Assembly: GCA_945897715.1 (NCBI GenBank) | Contig: CAMDFS010000003.1 | Location: forward strand, 1-39,249 | DNA length: 39,249 nucleotides | Origin: Chlamydia trachomatis | Lineage (GTDB): Bacteria; Chlamydiota; Chlamydiia; Chlamydiales; 2-12-FULL-49-11 | Direction of reading: 5' to 3' | The notes under the pieces: generated by a model | Database searches by the model: none | The model's input: only the letters and a program-made list of their open reading frames with translations | Told to the model about the DNA's origin: nothing | Translations under genes and position numbers: made by a program | Part shown: in pieces, positions 19,501 to 28,494 of the stretch | Numbering within the stretch: position 1 is the first letter of the stretch | Layout: every line of letters begins with the position of its first letter

Positions 19501-20292
19501 TTTACCGTAAGCTGCCTGCTCAACAATTTGTATTGTCTCTCCAGAGGCAACATTCATCATTACTTCATGGGCTAGGAAATCATCTTTTTCTCCATAACGG
19601 ATTTCAGGGGCGACAACTAGTTTAATGCCATATTTTTCACCTAAAGTTTTATAAGCTGAAAGAAGATCCTCTTGAGCAGCATAACCTGACTCCATTTTTT
19701 GCATCACCCAAGCTTCATTTTGCACACCACAAGCAGCTAATTGCTCTAAAGACATCCTATTTAAAGATACCTGTAGAAAAAAATCTTCTCCAAATAAAGT
19801 TTTATAGAAACTGATCTCTTCTTCTACTTCCTTCTGCTCCCCATTTAACACAATATCGGCTAACGGGCTTTCAAAAGGGCCTGATAGGCAGATTAACCCT
19901 TCATGATACTTTTGCAGGAGAACTTTATCAATTCGTGGTGTGTAATAAAAACCCTCTAAATGAGCGATGGAAGAGAGTTTGCATAAATTTTTATACCCTT
20001 GCAAGTTCTTTGCAAGAAGTACAATAGATCGCCCTGCTGCTTTTCCAGAAATTCTTTTCTTTTCCGTACATAAATTAGGGGCCATCATCACTTCGAGTCC
20101 AATGATAGGCTTGATCCCAGCGCTTTTACATTCAGTATAAAATTCTATGCAGGCAAATAAGTTACAAAAGTCTGTAAGTGCAAGGGAGGAAAGCTCCAAT
20201 TCCTTCGCTTTTTTCACCAAATCCACTATTGATAGGGTTGAGTCTAATATTGAATACTGCGAATGGAGATATAATGGGGTGTAGTGCATCAA
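16585..20292 (-). CDS. dnaE: DNA polymerase III alpha subunit
   Basis: 1235 aa; PHP domain N-terminus, [79 protein letters not shown]. Confidence 0.98.
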   Translation of the reverse strand: [1235 protein letters not shown]

Positions 20293-20298
20293 AAGTCC

Positions 20299-21678
20299 TT
20301 ATTCTGAGGGAAGAGATGCCCCTTTTTGAGGGATCCAAACTAAAGAAAGTAATGAAAAAGCAAAAAAAGCACAAAATAATAATATGATAAAAAAAGTTCC
20401 CCAGCCATAATCTTCGGCAATCTTCCCAAATGGATAACCAGCAGTAGTAGCTCCAATATAGGCAAACCACCCAACAAAACCAGTGGCTGTCCCAGCAGCT
20501 TTTTTATGTGCAAGCTCTGCTGCCTGCATCCCAATTAACATCTGAGGGCCAAAAACTAAAAAGCCTATAGAAAACATGATCATATGGGCATAAAGGACCC
20601 CCCCAAAAGGGGTTAACCAAAGACTTGCCGCTGAAAAGATCACTCCCATGGAAAAGATTGCATTGATAGGACCTCTCCTACCATTAAAGAGCTTATCAGA
20701 TAAAAATCCTGAAGCAAGGCAGCCTAAAAATCCCCCTGCTTCAAAAGTAAAAATACATGCCCCGGCAGAAAGTAATGTGAATCCTTTTACCTCGTATAGA
20801 TATAATTGTCCCCAGTCATTGATCGCAGTTCTTACAACATAAACAAAGAAATAGGCAAATCCAAGGATCCAAATATATTTATTTCTTAAGACAACATCAA
20901 GGAGTAATTGTCTCTTGCTCATCTTTTCTGTGAGCTTATCTTTTTCAGTAATCCCCTCCCCTTTATACTCTTCAATGGATGGAAGGCCAAGAGACTCTGG
21001 GGTATCACGAAGTCGATTGATTAAAAAAAATCCCATCAAGATACAAACAACTCCAGGGACATACATAGCCATCCGCCATCCGTAGTAGCTTGCAATCACT
21101 GCAACAAACAATGGAATAATAGCTCCCCCTAAATTATGAGAGGTGCTCCACACTCCCCACCAACGGCCACGTTCATTTTGGGCATACCAATGAGTTAAAA
21201 ACCTAGCACATGGCGGCCATCCCCACCCTTGGAACCACCCATTTAGACCCCAAAAGACTCCGAAAAAAAATAAGGAGGAGGAGAGTCCAAAACAGATATT
21301 CCAAATTCCAGTTAGGATCAATCCAATTGCCATGAAATAACGAGGATTTGATCGATCACTCATAATTCCACTGAAAAATTTAGAAATTCCATAAGTAAAA
21401 TATAGGATACTTCCCAAAATACCAAGGTCAGATTTTGAAAACCCTAGCTCTTCAATCATCAAAGGCATCACAAAGGTAAAACTTTTTCTCGTAAGGTAAA
21501 AAAAAGCATAACCAGCATACATTGCATAGAAAGTTCGGATTCTCCAATAGGAATACTTTTGCTTGATAACCAGAGGATCCGTGATTCTCTCACCGATTGG
21601 AGCATTTTGAAAAATGTTCCATTTACTAAATAATCCCATCAATTTCCTTATATAAAATCTGTTCAACTTTATCTTCAC
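20299..21678 (-). CDS. uhpC: Hexose-phosphate (glucose-6-phosphate) MFS antiporter
   Basis: 459 aa; YAFFYLTRKSFTFVMPLMIEELGFSKSDLGILGSILYFTYGISKFFSGIMSDRSNPRYFMAIGLILTG..., organophosphate:Pi antiporter family; adjacent to dnaE and hisS as in Chlamydia. Confidence 0.92.
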   Translation of the reverse strand: MKIKLNRFYIRKLMGLFSKWNIFQNAPIGERITDPLVIKQKYSYWRIRTFYAMYAGYAFFYLTRKSFTFVMPLMIEELGFSKSDLGILGSILYFTYGISKFFSGIMSDRSNPRYFMAIGLILTGIWNICFGLSSSLFFFGVFWGLNGWFQGWGWPPCARFLTHWYAQNERGRWWGVWSTSHNLGGAIIPLFVAVIASYYGWRMAMYVPGVVCILMGFFLINRLRDTPESLGLPSIEEYKGEGITEKDKLTEKMSKRQLLLDVVLRNKYIWILGFAYFFVYVVRTAINDWGQLYLYEVKGFTLLSAGACIFTFEAGGFLGCLASGFLSDKLFNGRRGPINAIFSMGVIFSAASLWLTPFGGVLYAHMIMFSIGFLVFGPQMLIGMQAAELAHKKAAGTATGFVGWFAYIGATTAGYPFGKIAEDYGWGTFFIILLFCAFFAFSLLSLVWIPQKGASLPSE

Positions 21679-21745
21679 CCCTTCAAAAAGTCAACCATTT
21701 TGATTCTTGCATTGACCTTCTCTCAAAATATGTTATAGGTAAAGG

Positions 21746-22390
21746 ATGAGTGATCTGTTTAAACAGCCAAATATTTCTAAATATGACAGAAACGATCCCC
21801 GTTATTTGACGATAAGTGAGACTGGGATTGCTAAATCAGATGAAAAATGCAATAGCAAGCCTATCACTTATAAGAATAAGTCGATACCCTCATTAAAACT
21901 TCTCTATGCACGAATAATGCAGGTATTATTTGAAAAAGGAGAAAACCCTAATGCAATTGATTTATCTCACCTACAGCCAGGGGAGAGGGAGCTCTACTTA
22001 TTGATTTTTGCCCTTCTCAACCATTTTAAAGACCTATCGGCACAAGATCAATCTGGAAATATTGCATTTATTAACACCCTCTCTAAAACATGGAATAATT
22101 TGGTATTGTCAGTAAATCGACGCAGATCTCAAAAGCATCCTCATAAATATTTGGAAGACCTTAATGAAGTGATCGATTCTATTGATTCTTATGAATCTGA
22201 GGGGGGAGAATCGTTTGGTTTTTACCTCTCTCACCATGCAGGGAAAGATGCCGATTGGTTTCCCATCCCCTATCTTCAGATGATTTCTGGAATCTATGAA
22301 AACTATGTAGTAGATCAAGATAAAAGTTATTTATCTGCATGGTCTCATGATCTTTCACACTTATTGATAGAAATTTCTACAGAGAAGTAA
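21746..22390 (+). CDS. Hypothetical protein
   Basis: 214-aa ORF immediately upstream of hisS in the same orientation; no family recognised. Confidence 0.6.
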   Translation: MSDLFKQPNISKYDRNDPRYLTISETGIAKSDEKCNSKPITYKNKSIPSLKLLYARIMQVLFEKGENPNAIDLSHLQPGERELYLLIFALLNHFKDLSAQDQSGNIAFINTLSKTWNNLVLSVNRRRSQKHPHKYLEDLNEVIDSIDSYESEGGESFGFYLSHHAGKDADWFPIPYLQMISGIYENYVVDQDKSYLSAWSHDLSHLLIEISTEK

Positions 22391-22431
22391 AGAAGCTTTA
22401 CACCTTTTTATTTTTTGTCTATACTACCTTC

Positions 22432-23724
22432 ATGGAAAAAAACCGTGTAAAAGGATGCTACGATAGATACCCCAATGCAAAAGAGAGGTGGCAACAACCT
22501 CAGATTTGGAAGATTGTCGATCAAGTAATTGAAAAGATCACTTCTTTGTATGGATTTAAAGAAGTTGTGACCCCCTCTTTTGAATATACTGAGGTATTCA
22601 CTCGCTCTTCAGGAGAGTTAAGTGATATTGTAAGTAAAGAAATGTATACCTTTGAGGACAAAAAAGGGCGCTCTTTATCCCTTCGTCCAGAACTTACTGC
22701 ACCAACAATTCGCGCCTATATTGAAAATGGGGGGATGAACGAAAAACTCTCAAAGCTTTTTTATAAAGGTTCTTGTTATCGATATGATCGACAGCAAAAA
22801 GGGAGATACCGCCAATTTCATCAATTTGGAGTAGAAGTCATTGGACAAAAGGATCCTTTTATCGATATAGAAGTGATTTCTATGTTAGATCACTTTTTTG
22901 ACATGCTTGGAATTACAAAGACTACATTGCTAATAAACTCTATTGGTTCAAAAGATTGTCGAGTACGTTATAGCAAAGAGCTTGTCTCCTATTTTTCAAA
23001 ACACATCCATCACCTCTCGGAAGACAGTATACGACGTTTAGAGAGCAATCCCCTCCGAATATTAGATTCAAAAGATCCTACAGATATAGAGATTAAGGCT
23101 AATTGCCCAAATATCCTCGATTTTATTGGGATAGAAGAGAAAAAGCATTTTACCACTGTATTAGAAGGGCTTGATAGCCTGGGGATTTGCTATAAGGTAG
23201 ATAAACATTTAGTTAGAGGTCTTGATTATTACACTGACACAGTTTTTGAGCTGGTGAGATCTGATTATACCTCTGGACAAAATTCCCTTGGTGGCGGCGG
23301 AAGATACGATGGCTTAGTAAAAGCTCTGGGGGGCAAAGACCTCCCTGGCATAGGCTTTGGACTTGGCCTTGAAAGAACAATTCAATATCTTTTAGATGAA
23401 AATATTGCAATCCCAGAAGAGACACCTCCAAAATATTACTGCATTGGGCTAGATACTTCTTGCAAAAAGGCTCTCTTTTCTTTTGTAAATGCAGCTCGCA
23501 GAGCTGGAATCATTGCAGAAATAGACCCAGAGTATGCTCTTAAGGGAGGGTTAAAGAATGCAAGCGAGAAAAAGGCTGAATATGCTATCATCCTCGGCGA
23601 AGATGAACTTAAACAAGGCGTTTGCAAAGTTAAGGATTTAGCACAGAGAAAAGAAGAGACCATACAATTAAAAGATCTCACTTCTTTATTAAGTAAAAAC
23701 TTTACCGAAGCAATGCAGACATAA
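22432..23724 (+). CDS. hisS: Histidyl-tRNA synthetase
   Basis: 430 aa; class II motifs SLRPELTAPTIRAYI, YRQFHQFGVEVIG, VRGLDYYTDTVFEL, GGGRYDGLVKALGGKDLPGIGFGLGLER. Confidence 0.97.
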   Translation: MEKNRVKGCYDRYPNAKERWQQPQIWKIVDQVIEKITSLYGFKEVVTPSFEYTEVFTRSSGELSDIVSKEMYTFEDKKGRSLSLRPELTAPTIRAYIENGGMNEKLSKLFYKGSCYRYDRQQKGRYRQFHQFGVEVIGQKDPFIDIEVISMLDHFFDMLGITKTTLLINSIGSKDCRVRYSKELVSYFSKHIHHLSEDSIRRLESNPLRILDSKDPTDIEIKANCPNILDFIGIEEKKHFTTVLEGLDSLGICYKVDKHLVRGLDYYTDTVFELVRSDYTSGQNSLGGGGRYDGLVKALGGKDLPGIGFGLGLERTIQYLLDENIAIPEETPPKYYCIGLDTSCKKALFSFVNAARRAGIIAEIDPEYALKGGLKNASEKKAEYAIILGEDELKQGVCKVKDLAQRKEETIQLKDLTSLLSKNFTEAMQT

Positions 23725-23736
23725 AGAGAGAAAAAA

Positions 23737-25524
23737 ATGACAGCAACAAAATTTCGTTCCCATACTCTACAAGAATTAACCAAAAAAAACATTGGAGAAA
23801 CTGTCCATTTATCTGGATGGGTTAATCGAAGACGTGATCATGGTGGGTTAATATTTATTGATCTAAGGGATCGTTATGGAATTACACAAATTGTTTTTGA
23901 TCCAACAATTAATAAAGTCTGTCATGGCAAGGCTGAGCAACTTCGAAGTGAATGGGTGATAAGTGTCACTGGGAAGGTACGCGCTCGCGGTGAAGGGATG
24001 AATAATCCAAACCTTGCTACTGGAGAAATTGAGCTCGAAGTGACAGAGCTTCAAGTGCAGTCAACATGTCCCACTCCCCCATTTTCAATATCGGATGAAA
24101 AAATCGACGTCCAAGATGAACTTCGATTGGTATACAGATATTTAGACTTTCGTCGCCCTGAATTAAAAAAAATAATGATTGCAAGAAGTAAGGCGACAAA
24201 TATCATTAGGAATTTCCTATCTGACGAGAACTTTTTAGAAATAGAGACCCCTATCCTTACCAAATCAACTCCAGAAGGGGCTCGTGACTACATCGTCCCA
24301 TCAAGAGTACATCCCCATCATTTTTATGCCCTCCCTCAATCCCCTCAGATCTATAAACAGTTGCTGATGGTAGGTGGGATGGACCGTTACTTTCAAATAG
24401 CAAGATGTTTTAGAGATGAGGATATACGAGCAGATAGACAACCTGAATTTACACAAGTTGATATTGAGATGAGTTTTAATAACAACGAAGATATTATCAA
24501 GCTTGCTGAGGGGTTATTTAAGAAACTCTGGAAAGAATGCAAGGGGATAGATTTAAATACCCCCTTTATTAGAAAAAGTTACCAAGAATGCATGGATAAC
24601 TACGGAACAGACAAGCCTGACCTACGTTTTGGGATGAAATTTATCAATGTTGACTCAATTGCACAAAGATCTAGTTTCTCCATATTTAAAGAGGCTCTTG
24701 ACGGAAACCAAATCGTCAGGGCTATCAATGTGCCAGGCGGCGGTACTCTTTCTCGCCGTGAAATTGATGAGGTGATCCATTTTACTCAACAGTTTGGTCT
24801 CGGTGGCCTTGCGTGGATGAAAATGACAGAAGAAGGCCTTACTTCAAATATTGTCAAATTTTTTGATGAAGAGCTCCAAAAAGAACTTATACAGAGATGT
24901 GAAAGCAAAGTGGGCGATTTAATTCTATTTGCGGCTGCAAAAAAATCTGTAGTCCTCCAGTCCTTAGATCACCTCCGTCGTCATTTAGCAGAGAAATTAG
25001 GTCTAATAAACAAAGAGGAGTTAAAATTCCTTTGGGTATTAGATTTTCCATTGTTTGACACGGATAAAGAGACAGGACTGCTTACCTCTGTACACCACCC
25101 CTTTACATCACCACTTCCTGAAGATATAGCAAAGTTAGATTCTGATCCTTTGAGTGTACTATCTAATGCTTATGATCTTGTATTAAACGGCTACGAATTA
25201 GGGGGCGGTTCGATCCGTATCCACGATTCAGCTCTTCAGCAAAAGATTTTCTCACTACTTAATTTATCCAATGAAGCAATCGAAGAAAAATTTGGATTCC
25301 TAACAAAGGCTCTTTCCTATGGCGCTCCTCCTCATGGTGGAATTGCATTTGGCCTAGACAGGATCATGATGCTATTAACGGGAGCTTCTTCAATCCGAGA
25401 TGTAGTTGCCTTTCCAAAAACGCAAAAGGCCGCAGATCTTATGATGTCATGTCCTTCCAAAGTAGAAGATTCTCAGTTGGATGAACTATTCATTGAAAAA
25501 AAGAGGCTCCTGACTATTAAATAG
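23737..25524 (+). CDS. aspS: Aspartyl-tRNA synthetase
   Basis: 595 aa; SGWVNRRRDHGGLIFIDLRDRYGITQ, FLEIETPILTKSTPEGARDYIVPSR, RCFRDEDIRADRQPEFTQ, GIAFGLDRIMMLLTG. Confidence 0.98.
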   Translation: MTATKFRSHTLQELTKKNIGETVHLSGWVNRRRDHGGLIFIDLRDRYGITQIVFDPTINKVCHGKAEQLRSEWVISVTGKVRARGEGMNNPNLATGEIELEVTELQVQSTCPTPPFSISDEKIDVQDELRLVYRYLDFRRPELKKIMIARSKATNIIRNFLSDENFLEIETPILTKSTPEGARDYIVPSRVHPHHFYALPQSPQIYKQLLMVGGMDRYFQIARCFRDEDIRADRQPEFTQVDIEMSFNNNEDIIKLAEGLFKKLWKECKGIDLNTPFIRKSYQECMDNYGTDKPDLRFGMKFINVDSIAQRSSFSIFKEALDGNQIVRAINVPGGGTLSRREIDEVIHFTQQFGLGGLAWMKMTEEGLTSNIVKFFDEELQKELIQRCESKVGDLILFAAAKKSVVLQSLDHLRRHLAEKLGLINKEELKFLWVLDFPLFDTDKETGLLTSVHHPFTSPLPEDIAKLDSDPLSVLSNAYDLVLNGYELGGGSIRIHDSALQQKIFSLLNLSNEAIEEKFGFLTKALSYGAPPHGGIAFGLDRIMMLLTGASSIRDVVAFPKTQKAADLMMSCPSKVEDSQLDELFIEKKRLLTIK

Positions 25525-25594
25525 AGTTGATCTAAAAGCGCAATAGCATTATCATTAAGATGTTATAAATAATTTTTTTAGAAAAAGAATTTCT

Positions 25595-26308
25595 ATGTCA
25601 TCTAGTTCGCTTAATATATTTTTTCAAAAACCTTTAGTAGTTTATGCTGATGAAAATTATTCTGTCCCACCTCCTGCCTGGGGAAAGATAGAGAGCCTAA
25701 TGGAGTCCTTAAGAAAAAACGGACCTCTTGTAACAGTTGCAAAAGTGGGGCCAAGTGCCTATACTTCGGACTCTTTTGCGCTAAAAAAAGAAAGTGCCGG
25801 TGTAAAAATACATGGCTGGAAAGCTGGCGGATTTAAACCAAATGCCCCTCAAATTACCGCTATCTTGCTCGGTGCTAGCAAAACAGAGACCAACTCTTAT
25901 GTGTTCTATACTTTAGCAAAAGATGTTACAAGGAGCAAGGATTCTCTAATCAGAGGTTTTACTCCTTTAAACACAGATGAAAAAGTCTACGTCATGACTT
26001 ACGAACATTTTAAGAAGCGCTCTTTAGTGAATTTACATCCTATCTGTCCTCATGCTCAATGGTTATTTTCTGTAAATGCAAATGCAATCCTAGATGGTTC
26101 AGAAACTCAAGAAAAGTGTAAAATAATAGGACAAGAAATTTTTGATCATTACAAAACGATTTTTCGTGGAGACAGTGGGGCTGCAAAAGATGCAATGATG
26201 GGAATTTGTAATGCCGCCAAATTTTTAACACCGGAAAAATACAGGGCAAGACATATCGAAGTCGCCTGGGATGGCGTAGGTGATAGCCATATTAAATGGC
26301 GAGGTTAG
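25595..26308 (+). CDS. Hypothetical protein, no recognised domain
   Basis: 237-aa ORF between aspS and the mip-like pair; no signal peptide or TM segment evident. Confidence 0.6.
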   Translation: MSSSSLNIFFQKPLVVYADENYSVPPPAWGKIESLMESLRKNGPLVTVAKVGPSAYTSDSFALKKESAGVKIHGWKAGGFKPNAPQITAILLGASKTETNSYVFYTLAKDVTRSKDSLIRGFTPLNTDEKVYVMTYEHFKKRSLVNLHPICPHAQWLFSVNANAILDGSETQEKCKIIGQEIFDHYKTIFRGDSGAAKDAMMGICNAAKFLTPEKYRARHIEVAWDGVGDSHIKWRG

Positions 26309-26416
26309 ACCTATTTTCCTTTTAGATGTTTAGATTTTTTTGTGGAAATAAATGAAATCCATAATTATAATATACTTCCATTTGTTAATTATAATACACA
26401 TTGAAGGAGTATTTTC

Positions 26417-26845
26417 ATGATTAAATTTTTATTAGCTATTCTATTCACAGCACATATTGCTGCAGAAGAGCCTACTTTTAGCACCCAATTGGGGTATTAT
26501 ATTGAGGATGTCTTGGACCGAAATGAAATGGTTTCAAAATATTTTAATACAGATGCGTTCCTTCTAGGATTTGATAAAGCTTTGGCAAATGAGTCTGTAA
26601 CTCTTTCAAAAGAAGAACTTTGCAAATATTTTGAGCCAGGTAATTCGCTTACAGAAGAGAGAAAAGCGATTTATAGTGAAGCTTGCGGTCACTATGTAGT
26701 TCTTACCTTAAAGGGAAAAGACTCTAAGGATATTATTTTTAAAGAAATTAGAGCAGGAATTGTTGCTGGAAAAAAAATGGATGAGCTTCCTTCATTAAGT
26801 AATGAAACAAAAGCAAAATACCTTGAGCTTTTAGACCAGCTATAA
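26417..26845 (+). CDS. Exported protein resembling the N-terminal (FKBP_N-like) half of Mip, without PPIase domain
   Basis: 142 aa; signal peptide MIKFLLAILFTAHIAA; segment SEACGHYVVLTLKGKDSKDIIFKEIRAGIVAGK is weakly parallel to SQAYGHMIGVNLCAIDIDLNTSALISGIQDAFNG of the next gene. Confidence 0.5.
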   Translation: MIKFLLAILFTAHIAAEEPTFSTQLGYYIEDVLDRNEMVSKYFNTDAFLLGFDKALANESVTLSKEELCKYFEPGNSLTEERKAIYSEACGHYVVLTLKGKDSKDIIFKEIRAGIVAGKKMDELPSLSNETKAKYLELLDQL

Positions 26846-26919
26846 GCCCCGGTTAAAGAAAAAAACTTGGCTATAAAGAGTGATCCTAGTAAAGTAGCAT
26901 TACCACAAAGGAGTAATTC

Positions 26920-27699
26920 ATGAAACATCTACTAGCTTTTCTATTTTGCAGTGCGGCAGTATTTGCTGTAGAAACAAAAGTTCAAACAGAGAAGATTGAA
27001 AAAAAGCAATCTGAAGACTTTTCAGCACAGGACATCAAGCTTCTATCCCAGGCATATGGCCATATGATAGGGGTAAACCTCTGCGCTATCGATATAGACC
27101 TTAATACAAGCGCTCTTATCAGCGGGATCCAAGACGCCTTTAATGGTATGGAGTCTCCCCTTTCTGAAAGCAAAACAATTGAGATGATCACAAGCTTACA
27201 AGAGAGAAAGTTTAAAAATGAATGCGAAACAAATCTTAAAGCAGCTGAGGCATTTTTAGCAGCAAATAAAAAAAATGATACCATCATTGAGCTTGAAGGT
27301 GGAAAACTTCAATACAAGAAACTTTCAGAAGGAACAGGGAAGGGATGTTCAGAAAAAGAAACTCCAGTGATTTCTTACATAGGCACTTACCTTAATGGCG
27401 AGGTCTTTGGAAAATCTGAAAAAGATGAATCTATCTGTTTAGATGAAACAATTGAAGGCTTCCGAAAAGCAATTGTCGGCATGAAAGTTGGCGAAAAGCG
27501 TCTTGTCTACATTCATCCTGAATTAGGATATGGCGTAAGTAGTTGTCTCTCTCCAAATTCGCTACTTACTTTTGAAATTGAAATGAAGGGGTTAGAAGAT
27601 AAAATTTCAGCAAATGAAAAGAATCTTGAAAATATAGCCGAATTTCCATCAGAAGATGCCTTTGCAGAAACAGATTTAAAGCATAAGAATGTAAAATAA
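26920..27699 (+). CDS. mip: Mip-like FKBP-type peptidyl-prolyl cis-trans isomerase
   Basis: 259 aa; signal peptide MKHLLAFLFCSAAVFAVE, FKBP_N-like region, FKBP core (VISYIGTYLNGEVFGKS...GFRKAIVGMKVGEKRLVYIHPELGYGV...LLTFEIEMKG). Confidence 0.93.
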   Translation: MKHLLAFLFCSAAVFAVETKVQTEKIEKKQSEDFSAQDIKLLSQAYGHMIGVNLCAIDIDLNTSALISGIQDAFNGMESPLSESKTIEMITSLQERKFKNECETNLKAAEAFLAANKKNDTIIELEGGKLQYKKLSEGTGKGCSEKETPVISYIGTYLNGEVFGKSEKDESICLDETIEGFRKAIVGMKVGEKRLVYIHPELGYGVSSCLSPNSLLTFEIEMKGLEDKISANEKNLENIAEFPSEDAFAETDLKHKNVK

Positions 27700-28151
27700 T
27701 GGAAATCATTTTATTTGAGCCTGACATTCCCCAAAATACAGGGAACATCATCAGGCTTTGTAAAGCGACAAAAAGCAGGCTCACATTAGTTGAGCCTCTT
27801 GGTTTTTCTATCACAGATAAAAACTTAAGACGTGCAGGTTTAGATTACTTTCTAGGGGTTGAAGTACAAACAATCCCCTCTTTAAAAGACTATCTTTTAA
27901 AAAGTGATGCTCCAAAATATTTCATGTCCAGCAAAGCAACAAACTCTCTATACTCTGCAGAAATCAAAGCAGGGGCAATATTTATTTTCGGGAGCGAGAC
28001 AAAAGGACTGCCTGATTATACTAGAGACTTATGGGGAAAAGATTTTTACACTCTCCCCATGAATAAAGATGCTCGGTGCCTCAATCTTGCAAACTCCGTA
28101 TCGATTGCAATTTATGAGGCACTAAGACAGCAAAATTTTTCCGTCCTTTAA
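27699..28151 (+). CDS. trmL: SpoU-class tRNA/rRNA methyltransferase, TrmL-like
   Basis: 150 aa; LFEPDIPQNTGNIIRLCKATKSRLTLVEPLGFS..., FGSETKGLP, LPMNKDARCLNLANSVSIAIYEALRQ. Confidence 0.92.
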   Translation: MEIILFEPDIPQNTGNIIRLCKATKSRLTLVEPLGFSITDKNLRRAGLDYFLGVEVQTIPSLKDYLLKSDAPKYFMSSKATNSLYSAEIKAGAIFIFGSETKGLPDYTRDLWGKDFYTLPMNKDARCLNLANSVSIAIYEALRQQNFSVL

Positions 28152-28175
28152 AACATGAGTTTTGTGTTTAAAAAA

Positions 28176-28484
28176 CTATTTATGAGAAGTTGCAATATCA
28201 ATAATATCTTCCATCTCTTTTACACCCACAAACTGATCTACTTTTTTTCCATTCTTAAAAAAAAGAACTGTAGGGATTGAAGAAACAGAATACTCTTGGG
28301 CTAGACTTCTATGCTCATCTACATCCACTGAATAGACAATAATTCCTTTATTGCTCACCTCTTCCATAATTGGACCAAGTGTTTTACATGGACCACACCA
28401 CTCTGCGTGAAAATCCACAATTACAACATTTTTAGAATGAATTGCTTTGTTAAAACTTTCCTCATTTAATTCAATAACAGCCAT
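28176..28484 (-). CDS. trxA: Thioredoxin
   Basis: 102 aa; VDFHAEWCGPCKTLGPIMEEV, SSIPTVLFFKNGKKVDQFVG. Confidence 0.96.
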   Translation of the reverse strand: MAVIELNEESFNKAIHSKNVVIVDFHAEWCGPCKTLGPIMEEVSNKGIIVYSVDVDEHRSLAQEYSVSSIPTVLFFKNGKKVDQFVGVKEMEDIIDIATSHK

Positions 28485-28494
28485 ATTTTCTCCT

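Noticed and set aside
16585-20292. Possible intein or insertion in dnaE
   Set aside because: The 1235-aa length and continuous motif order match an ordinary DnaE; no intein-like blocks seen.
20162-20534. Alternative-frame ORFs over dnaE/uhpC
   Set aside because: Overlap clearly assigned dnaE and uhpC coding sequence in other frames.
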